This document shows, one piece after another, positions 58,277 through 64,000 of a stretch of 64,000 nt of DNA. Made by a program: the position numbers and the translations under genes. Source of the DNA: Aerobium sp039839275. GTDB lineage: Bacteria > Pseudomonadota > Alphaproteobacteria > Rhizobiales > Rhizobiaceae. Location: assembly GCF_039839275.1 (NCBI RefSeq), contig NZ_JBDOQP010000003.1:372001-436000 (forward strand). Reading direction: 5' to 3'. The stretch's first letter is position 1; the number at the start of each line of letters is the position of its first letter. Below the pieces are notes generated by a model. The model saw nothing but the letters and a program-made list of their open reading frames with translations, was not told where the DNA came from and did not search any database.

Positions 58277-58459
58277 GCTGTCCCGCCAGCTCTGGTAATG
58301 AAAATACCCTCGCCACTTCGCCCCGAGGGCGGAGATTGGATGTGTCGATGATGGCATCAATCGCCAGCCTTACACGATAAGCGACAACAGACCTGAAGGC
58401 TGATCTCCCCCCTCGTGGGGGAGATGTCCGGCAGGACAGAGGGGGGCGCTGTCCCGCCA
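58214..58459. repeat. 75-bp direct repeat, two identical copies
   Basis: 58214-58288 and 58385-58459 are identical over 75 bp, 171 bp apart. Each copy holds the hairpin and right arm of the palindromic element. The stretch between them is a diverged copy of the element core, so the second unit is a partial tandem duplication lacking the left arm. The whole cluster fills the 406-bp gap between the DUF559 gene and the cysS stop; no gene is seen there. Confidence 0.9.
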
Positions 58460-58480
58460 ACATCGGTGAAGAAAACGTCC

Positions 58481-60202
58481 TCACCGCACCACCTCCCACG
58501 TCGTCACGCGGTCCCCGGTCTGCGGGTCCTTGCCGTCCTTCAGTTGCACCCCCTGCGCCAGGAGCTCGTCGCGGATGCGGTCGGCCTCGGCCCAGTTCTT
58601 GTCGCGGATGAAGGCGAGGCGCGCGTCGATCCGGGCGCGCAGATGGTCTTCCTCCGCATCGCTTACGGGCGCGATCAAAGATTTCACTCTTTGTACTTCA
58701 CGATCAAATTCAGGAGCTCGACCAAGGTTCTCTGGGACAAATCTGTTGGCCCAATCTTGAAGGGCGATTATGGCTGCTAGTGTCCTTGCGTGCGGACGCA
58801 ATTGACCGCTCTTCAACAAAGGTCTCAATACAGCCGAATTTACAATATTCTCAATATTTCCGACAGTTTTTCCACTTAATACATCAATTACATTTTTCAC
58901 AGATTCTGAAGCATCAGAAAAACTACTACGCGGCGCTGAGAAACCTATCTTTTCAATAATTTCTGCTACCGCAAAATGATCACTCTCCCTAGGCTTCTTA
59001 TTGTTAACCAAGGAATCGAGATAGGAGAACGCCTCAACGGTATTGAGGTCATCGCCGAGCAGCTGAAAGAAGCGCTCGGAGACTTCAATGGATTTGGGGG
59101 ACGTCGTCCGGTCCGCTGCGAACTGCTTCCACTTCTGGAGCTTGCCTGACGCTTCCTCCAGCTTCCGCACCGAAAAATCGATCGGCTCGCGATAATGCGT
59201 CATCAGCATCGCGAGGCGCAGCACCTCGCCGGGCCATTTGCGGCCGCCGAACTTTTCCGTCGACAGCAATTCGTTGATGGTGACGAAGTTGCCTTCCGAC
59301 TTCGACATCTTGCGGCCTTCGACCTGCAGGAAGCCGTTGTGCATCCAGACATTGGCCATCACGTCCGTGCCGTGGGCGCAGCAGGACTGGGCGAGTTCGT
59401 TTTCGTGGTGCGGGAAGATCAGGTCGAGCCCGCCACCGTGAATGTCGAACACCTCGCCCAGATGGTGGCGGCTCATGACCGAGCATTCGATGTGCCAGCC
59501 GGGCCGGCCGAAGATGTCGACCCCCTGCCCTTCGAAATGAAAATGCGCCGCCCAACCGGGCTGGTCGGAGGCGCTTTCCTTCCACAGCACGAAATCGCCC
59601 GGGTTCTTCTTGTATTCCTTGACCTCGATACGCGCGCCGGCCTGCTGCTCGTCCAGCCTGCGGTTCGAGAGCTTGCCGTAGTCGGGCATCGACGACGTAT
59701 CGAACAGCACCTCGCGACCTTCAGCGCCGGTGGCGACATAGGCGTTGCCCCTGTCGATCAGTGACTGTGCCATCGCGACCATGCCGCCGATATGCTCGGT
59801 CGCGCGCGGCTCGAAGGTGGGTTCAAGGCAACCGAGCGCCTTCACGTCGGCATGGAACTGGCTGGCAGTCTTTTCCGTGACCTTGCGGATCGCCTCGTTG
59901 AGGGACAGCGTTCCCGCCGAAATACCGGCGCCGTAATCGCGCAGGGCCCGCGCGTTGATCTTGTCGTCGACGTCGGTGATGTTGCGCGCATAGGTGACGT
60001 GCTTCTCGCCGTAGACATGGCGCAGCAGCCGATAGAGCACGTCGAAGACGATGACCGGGCGCGCATTGCCGATATGGGCGAAGTCGTAGACGGTCGGGCC
60101 ACAGACATACATGCGCACGTTGTGCGGATCGATGGGCGTAAAAGCCTCCTTCGTCCGCGTCAGCGTGTTGTAGAACCGAAGCTGATCCACCGTCTCAGAC
60201 AT
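58481..60202 (-). CDS. cysS: cysteine-tRNA ligase
   Basis: CysS charges tRNA-Cys. The 573-residue protein has the zinc cysteine C34, the HIGN motif at 43-46, HIEC, HHENELAQ and KMSKS at 298-302. It is about 110 residues longer than E. coli CysS (461). The extra length falls in residues about 391-507, the DALR anticodon-binding region, and its DNA (58680-59030) is clearly AT-rich: three rows at 58801-58980 total about 36 percent GC by hand count. The end of the protein (AEADRIRDELLAQG) is normal. The synthetase core is intact, so the gene is functional in all likelihood. Confidence 0.96.
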   Translation of the reverse strand: MSETVDQLRFYNTLTRTKEAFTPIDPHNVRMYVCGPTVYDFAHIGNARPVIVFDVLYRLLRHVYGEKHVTYARNITDVDDKINARALRDYGAGISAGTLSLNEAIRKVTEKTASQFHADVKALGCLEPTFEPRATEHIGGMVAMAQSLIDRGNAYVATGAEGREVLFDTSSMPDYGKLSNRRLDEQQAGARIEVKEYKKNPGDFVLWKESASDQPGWAAHFHFEGQGVDIFGRPGWHIECSVMSRHHLGEVFDIHGGGLDLIFPHHENELAQSCCAHGTDVMANVWMHNGFLQVEGRKMSKSEGNFVTINELLSTEKFGGRKWPGEVLRLAMLMTHYREPIDFSVRKLEEASGKLQKWKQFAADRTTSPKSIEVSERFFQLLGDDLNTVEAFSYLDSLVNNKKPRESDHFAVAEIIEKIGFSAPRSSFSDASESVKNVIDVLSGKTVGNIENIVNSAVLRPLLKSGQLRPHARTLAAIIALQDWANRFVPENLGRAPEFDREVQRVKSLIAPVSDAEEDHLRARIDARLAFIRDKNWAEADRIRDELLAQGVQLKDGKDPQTGDRVTTWEVVR

Positions 60203-60571
60203 GAACTCTCCCTGGCCTGCTGGCCGGGGCGTTTTCTCGTATCTGTCTGATGAGCGAAAACGGCCGGACCAGCGAATGCGCTAGCCGATAATGCAGATGC
60301 CGGTAATGGCGAAAGGCGTTTTCATCGCCGCTTTATCGCGCCCGCAGAGGACCGCGTCAAGGCCGATGCGCGTCTGTTGCCGCCGGGCCTTCGTGACCGA
60401 AAGGCAACAGCGGGCGGACAAATAAGATTCTATTAAACATGTAACGGAAAGAAGCCGGCGAACTCACTGAAAAGCCCCGCATGCGACACCTTTTCGGCAA
60501 ATTCGGCCACCATCTCTGAGGGCATGTTCAACACGCGATCCGGTCCGCATGGTTCGGTCCGGACGCACATG
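60203..60571. other. region between cysS and the small ORF
   Basis: 369 bp without a recognised gene. It must contain the cysS promoter (minus strand) and probably a promoter for the small plus-strand ORF. The stretch 60420-60450 (AAATAAGATTCTATTAAACATG) is AT-rich and may be promoter DNA, but no clear -35/-10 pair was found. Confidence 0.5.
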
Positions 60572-60760
60572 GGGAAGACAATGCAACGCACAGCCCATCC
60601 CGCCCTTCAGGCCGAATACGAGCGAGCGCGCCGCGAACAATATGCAGCGCTGACCGCGCATTACGGCGAAATCGGCTCGGCGGCGCTGCTTGCCGCATTG
60701 GTTTGCGCACAGCAGAAGCGTGACACGGAAGAAGATGCGAGGCCGTCAAAGGCTGCCTAG
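60572..60760 (+). CDS. small hypothetical protein
   Basis: A 62-residue frame beginning MGKTMQRTAHPALQAEY (or at the second ATG, 60584). It is hydrophilic at both ends with one mildly hydrophobic patch (GSAALLAALVCA), which suggests a short helical protein. The composition looks like real protein rather than noise, but no family is recognised. A longer frame from 60524 is possible. It ends 15 bp inside the 3' end of the convergent exporter gene. Confidence 0.45.
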   Translation, partial: GKTMQRTAHPALQAEYERARREQYAALTAHYGEIGSAALLAALVCAQQKRDTEEDARPSKAA

Positions 60761-61378
60761 CAGGCTGACGCCGATCGCGGCCATGACGAGGCCGATGAGC
60801 ACGTCGAGTACGCGCCACGCCGATGGCCTGGCGAAGACCGGCTGCAGCAGCCTCGCCCCGTAGCCAAGGGCAAAGAACCAGACGAAGGATCCGATGCAGG
60901 CGCCAACACCGTAGGCCAGGCGTCCTGCACCCTCGAACTGGGCGGACAACGAGCCGAGCAACACGACCGTGTCAAGATAGACATGCGGGTTGAGGAAGGT
61001 GAAGGCGAGGCAGGCTGCGATCGCTGCGCGCAGCGACCCTTCACCCGTGTTGGCCGCAACCATCGCCTGCGGGTTGAGTGCGCGGCGAAACGCGATCACC
61101 GCATAGGTAAAGAGAAACGCGGCCCCGCCGATCGTGACGATGGCGATCAGCCTGGGTGAGGTCGCGATCAGGGTGCCGAGGCCGGCGACGCCGGCGGCGA
61201 TGAGCACCGCATCCGACAAGGCGCAGATGAAACACAACACGAATACGTGCTGGCGCAGCAGGCCCTGACGCAGGATGAACGCGTTCTGCGCGCCGATCGC
61301 CACGATCAGCGACAGGCCGAGAAAGAAGCCGGACAAGAATGCTGGAGCATGCGACATCACCATGTCGCTGCCATGCAT
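60746..61378 (-). CDS. LysE/ArgO family amino-acid exporter
   Basis: The 210-residue membrane protein has about six helices and the signature GAQNAFILRQG of LysE/ArgO, which export lysine or arginine. The start is uncertain: ATG at 61378, or at 61363 or 61357 giving MSHAPAFLSG. No LysG-type regulator is next to it in this window. Confidence 0.9.
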   Translation of the reverse strand: MHGSDMVMSHAPAFLSGFFLGLSLIVAIGAQNAFILRQGLLRQHVFVLCFICALSDAVLIAAGVAGLGTLIATSPRLIAIVTIGGAAFLFTYAVIAFRRALNPQAMVAANTGEGSLRAAIAACLAFTFLNPHVYLDTVVLLGSLSAQFEGAGRLAYGVGACIGSFVWFFALGYGARLLQPVFARPSAWRVLDVLIGLVMAAIGVSLLGSL

Positions 61379-61428
61379 GGGTCCAGACCGGCTGGCAATG
61401 GGCCAGCACGGCGAATGACATGGCCTGA

Positions 61429-62181
61429 TCAGAACAGCGTGAGCTGGTCGTCCGGCTTTTGGGCGTCGTCCGGCTGAGGCTCTTCCTGAAGCACTTCCAC
61501 GGGCTCCTGGATGTCGGGCCCGGCGTTGGCGACCTTGTTGACCTTGTCGGAGACGGGGATCGTCTCGAAGAAGCCGGGTTCGACCGGCTCCATGATATCG
61601 GCGACGTCGCGCGGTTCGTTGCCGACGCAGTCCAGCCAGCGCGCGTAGTGCTCAGGCCGGATGACGACGGGCATGCGGTCATGGATATGCGCGATCTGGC
61701 TGTTGGCACCTGTCGTCAGGATAGCGGCGGTGTCGATCTCCGAACCGCCCGGCTCTGCATAGGTCTCCATCAGGCCACCGAAGGCAACCACGCCTTCCCC
61801 CGTTGGCCGCACCCAGTAAGGCTGGGCGTTCTTGCGTCCCGTGCGCTTCCACTCATAGAAGCCGGACGCCGGAATGAGTACGCGGCGGTGACGCATGGCG
61901 GCGCGAAACGATGCCTTGGTCGCAGCGGTCTCCGAACGCGCGTTGATCAGCAGCGGGAACTGCGACACATCCTTGACCCAGCCCGGAATGAACCCCCAGC
62001 GCACCAGCATCGACATGCGATCGGGCTGGTTCGAGCCGGGCTCGCGCGGCATCCCGCCCGCTATGACGAGGATCGGCTGGGTCGGGGCGATATTGTAGCG
62101 CGGCGGAAACGCTTCCACCGGAACGCCGAAGATGTCCTCTATCACCGCCGCATTGGGAAGCAGAGCAAACCGGCCACACAC
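61429..62181 (-). CDS. SRAP domain protein (YedK/HMCES)
   Basis: SRAP proteins form a covalent link with abasic sites in single-stranded DNA and protect replication. The 250-residue protein starts at a GTG at 62181 so that the second residue is the catalytic C2 (MCGRFALL); an ATG upstream would hide it. The motifs NARSET, GFYEW and HDRMPV, with the active-site Asn, Glu and His, are present. An acidic tail follows. It starts 5 bp after the DUF2799 gene. Confidence 0.94.
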   Translation of the reverse strand: MCGRFALLPNAAVIEDIFGVPVEAFPPRYNIAPTQPILVIAGGMPREPGSNQPDRMSMLVRWGFIPGWVKDVSQFPLLINARSETAATKASFRAAMRHRRVLIPASGFYEWKRTGRKNAQPYWVRPTGEGVVAFGGLMETYAEPGGSEIDTAAILTTGANSQIAHIHDRMPVVIRPEHYARWLDCVGNEPRDVADIMEPVEPGFFETIPVSDKVNKVANAGPDIQEPVEVLQEEPQPDDAQKPDDQLTLF

Positions 62182-62186
62182 GATGT

Positions 62187-62768
62187 TCAGCGCCTCGACA
62201 TCAAGCCTTGCGAGGAGACATAGATATCGTAATCGCCCTCGGCATCCCATACCCGCCGTTCGGCGGTGCGCAGATATGCGCGCTTGTCGCTGATGTCACG
62301 CTCGATGCGCTGGCGGTCCTCGGGCTTCTGGGCATCGCGCAGCGAGGTCTCGAGCGAATCGAGTTCGCGCTGCAGCGTCTCGCGCGACATGCGCGCATCA
62401 TGAAGCGCCTTGGCGACGGAATAGGCCGCTTCGAAGCCGGTCGCCAACTCGATCGGGCAGGAATTGGCGTAGTAGCTGCCCTGGCGGCCCTGCTGCAGCC
62501 CGTTCTCCGGAGTGCAGTAGAGCCGGATACCCTGCTCCCAGCCCGTCCGCCATTGCGGCTCGTCCACCGGCAGACCGTGTTCACCGCAGGCGCTGCGATG
62601 TTCGTTGACATGCGTCTGAGCACGGCCGGCCGCGCCATCCTGCTGACCGAGCTCGAACCAGTTTGCGTTGAGGCACTCTTCCTGGTTCAGCGTGGCGCAG
62701 GAGGTGAGCATGACGAGGCCCATGCACGCCGAAGCGAGCGCGCGCAGGAGGGAAAGATGGTTTGACAT
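62187..62768 (-). CDS. DUF2799 lipoprotein
   Basis: The 193-residue protein has a lipoprotein signal peptide with lipobox LTSC (cysteine at residue 24) and a DUF2799 body (LNANWFELGQQDGAAGR), then a coiled-coil stretch (RETLQRELDSLETSLRDA and KRAYLRTAERR). It is probably membrane-anchored in the periplasm; function unknown. The ATG at 62768 places the lipobox correctly. It precedes the SRAP gene by 5 bp and is divergent from the Nudix gene. Confidence 0.85.
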   Translation of the reverse strand: MSNHLSLLRALASACMGLVMLTSCATLNQEECLNANWFELGQQDGAAGRAQTHVNEHRSACGEHGLPVDEPQWRTGWEQGIRLYCTPENGLQQGRQGSYYANSCPIELATGFEAAYSVAKALHDARMSRETLQRELDSLETSLRDAQKPEDRQRIERDISDKRAYLRTAERRVWDAEGDYDIYVSSQGLMSRR

Positions 62769-62855
62769 GATGGCTGCCCCTTGCTCCCTTGCCATATCCG
62801 ATATCGCGTCGGTGACAGTTCCGATTAGACCGGCTCGCGAAGGTGATGCAAGTCC

Positions 62856-63314
62856 ATGGCGATGAAGGCCGAAAATACAGGCAGTTCGAAATTGGCTCCA
62901 ATCCGCGCGGTGTCCGCCGCAATCTTCCATGACGACCGCTTCCTGCTCGTGCGGCGCGGCCGCGCGCCGGCGCTCGGCCTCTATGCCTTTCCGGGAGGCA
63001 GGGTCGAGCCCGGTGAAACGCTCGAAGAGGCCGTCCGCCGCGAGGTGAGCGAGGAGACCGGGGCCGTGCTTTCGACGGTTTCGCATCTCGTCGACCTCGA
63101 ACTCCAGTCGGAACAGGGCGACGGCATGATCGAATTTGTCCTCAGCGTCCACCTGGCGCGATTCGACGGTGGAGAGATCGTCGCGGGCGACGATGCTGAC
63201 GCGGTTGCCTGGCTTTCCGTCGCCGAGATGGAAGAGCTGCCGCTGGCCGGATCGGTGCTGGAAATCGCACGCCGAATCGCCGACGGGGGCCTTCAGGAAA
63301 CGCCTTGCGGGTGA
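62856..63314 (+). CDS. Nudix hydrolase
   Basis: The 152-residue protein has a complete Nudix box: GGRVEPGETLEEAVRREVSEETG (G-x5-E-x7-REVxEExG). Nudix enzymes hydrolyse nucleoside diphosphate-linked compounds; this one looks like the ADP-ribose/NADH-pyrophosphatase-like group, but the substrate is unknown. The start may be at the second ATG (62862). It is followed after 26 bp by the TIGR02301-like gene. Confidence 0.93.
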   Translation: MAMKAENTGSSKLAPIRAVSAAIFHDDRFLLVRRGRAPALGLYAFPGGRVEPGETLEEAVRREVSEETGAVLSTVSHLVDLELQSEQGDGMIEFVLSVHLARFDGGEIVAGDDADAVAWLSVAEMEELPLAGSVLEIARRIADGGLQETPCG

Positions 63315-63340
63315 CGCGATCTTCCGCGAAAAGGCTATCC

Positions 63341-63718
63341 ATGCGTACCCTGAAGCGTCTCGTCGTCCCCATACTACTAGCAGCCGGCATACTTGCCTGC
63401 ATGCCGGCGCGCGCTGCTGAATCGCCGTTCGAGGGTCAGTTGCTGCGGTTGGCCGAAATTCTCGGCTCATTGCACTTCCTGCGCAATCTCTGCGGCGAGG
63501 AAGGCCAGGACTGGCGGCTGCGCATGGAGGCCCTGCTGGAGGCGGAGAACCCGGATGAGGACCGCCGGCAACGCCTTGTGGCGAGCTTCAACAACGGCTA
63601 TCGCGGTTTCGAAGCGACCTACGTCTCCTGTACCCCTTCCGCGCTCGAGGCGATCCGGCGCTACATGCGCGAGGGTGAGGCGCTGACCCGAGATACCGCC
63701 TCGCGCTTCGGAAATTAA
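63341..63718 (+). CDS. TIGR02301-like secreted protein
   Basis: The 125-residue protein has a signal peptide (MRTLKRLVVPILLAAGILACMPARA) and the pattern ILGSLHFLRNLCGEEGQDWR with FNNGYRGFEATYVSCTPSA, which I recognise as the alphaproteobacterial TIGR02301 family of unknown function. Two cysteines may form a disulfide. The ATG at 63341 is preferred over a TTG at 63305 inside the Nudix gene, because only the former gives a normal signal peptide start. Confidence 0.8.
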   Translation: MRTLKRLVVPILLAAGILACMPARAAESPFEGQLLRLAEILGSLHFLRNLCGEEGQDWRLRMEALLEAENPDEDRRQRLVASFNNGYRGFEATYVSCTPSALEAIRRYMREGEALTRDTASRFGN

Positions 63719-63798
63719 CGCTTCGGGGTTGTCCATAAGATTGTGTTAACTTCCACTCAATTGAGGCGATGCATGCCGCATTTCCCGTGCTAAAAGCC

Positions 63799-63813
63799 TT
63801 AATGGGACATTAA
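63799..63813. promoter_or_regulatory. CtrA-like box TTAA-N7-TTAA
   Basis: TTAATGGGACATTAA fits the full CtrA site (TTAA-N7-TTAA), 48 bp before the start of the partial gene at 63862. The surrounding bases form a perfect 8-bp inverted repeat (CCTTAATG...CATTAAGG, 63797-63815), so an unrelated dimeric regulator is an alternative. CtrA control of the gene is inferred. Confidence 0.55.
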
Positions 63814-63861
63814 GGGAACCAACGAGCCGGCATCCGCTGGTGATTGGCACGGGTGGAATAT

Positions 63862-64000
63862 ATGAATCAGGGTCTCGGCGACATCGATCAGTTGCTGCGT
63901 GAAGAAAAGCGCCTTACGGCGGTGGAAAGTTATGAGGAAGCATGGGCAGAAGGCCGCGCCGCCGGTATCGAGCCCGAGATCATGGCGGAGGCCGCCCTGG
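63862..64000 (+). CDS. start of an unidentified gene (3' end outside window)
   Basis: 46 codons from ATG at 63862 reach the window edge, with GGTGGA as a ribosome binding site. The visible part (MNQGLGDIDQLLREEKRL, then EEAWAEGRAAGIEPEI) is acidic and helical. No family can be named from this fragment. A CtrA-like box lies 48 bp upstream. Confidence 0.75.
   Translation, partial: MNQGLGDIDQLLREEKRLTAVESYEEAWAEGRAAGIEPEIMAEAAL

Noticed and set aside
58121..58459. CRISPR array
   Set aside because: Only two direct copies, 171 bp apart, with palindromic arms that recur at 40315; no regular spacers and no cas genes.

Overview
The window looks like chromosomal DNA from an alphaproteobacterium of the order Hyphomicrobiales (Rhizobiales), most like Mesorhizobium and its Phyllobacteriaceae relatives. 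This rests on the high GC, the protein sequences, the run lptF-lptG-lptD-surA-pdxA-rsmA, the pairing pepA-holC, a CtrA-like TTAA-N7-TTAA box and an intergenic palindromic repeat of the rhizobial RIME type. The assignment is inference from reading; no database was searched. No tRNA, rRNA, CRISPR array, prophage or insertion sequence was seen.

Layout. 1-5.5 kb: 3' part of uvrC, pgsA, moaD, moaE and a PAS-PAS-GGDEF-EAL protein, all on plus. 5.5-11.4 kb is more accessory: ndk with its terminator, a GST, a DinB-fold protein, an SH3 protein, a DUF4214 protein carrying what looks like half of an amino-acid binding protein, a VOC protein, and a beta-propeller/MoaD-like pair divergent from a MarR regulator. 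11.6-16.8 kb: a glycine-rich secreted repeat protein, an ABC-F ATPase, a small membrane protein, holC and pepA. 17.1-25.6 kb: the envelope and maturation cluster lptF-lptG-lptD-surA-pdxA-rsmA ending in a class D beta-lactamase. 25.6-32.0 kb, minus: gmk, yicC, mltG, fabF, acpP, fabG, fabD. 32.0-33.6 kb: a TadG-like VWA protein. 34-44.9 kb, plus: rpsF-rpsR-rplI, cfa, ynfA, dnaB, alr, radA, cvpA, purF and an SDR. 45-53.6 kb: a PlsC-like acyltransferase facing pssA-psd, an Atm1-like ABC exporter with an ArsR regulator, a LysM protein, a LOG-family protein and RarD. 53.7-58.1 kb, minus: a tightly overlapping chain DUF559-VOC-GFA-GFA-pip-cimA. 58.1-64 kb: a repeat cluster, cysS, a small ORF, a LysE/ArgO exporter, a SRAP protein, a DUF2799 lipoprotein, a Nudix hydrolase, a TIGR02301-like protein and the start of one more gene.

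Most of the window is core metabolism: membrane lipid synthesis (pgsA, pssA, psd, cfa, fab genes), LPS export and outer-membrane assembly (lptFGD, surA), the replication fork (dnaB, holC), repair (uvrC, radA, SRAP) and translation (ribosomal proteins, rsmA, cysS). The parts worth a second look are the SBP-DUF4214 chimera, the MoaD-like/beta-propeller/MarR locus with a perfect palindrome between the divergent genes, the beta-lactamase translationally coupled to rsmA, AT-rich segments inside tadG-like and cysS, and the two loci of the palindromic repeat.
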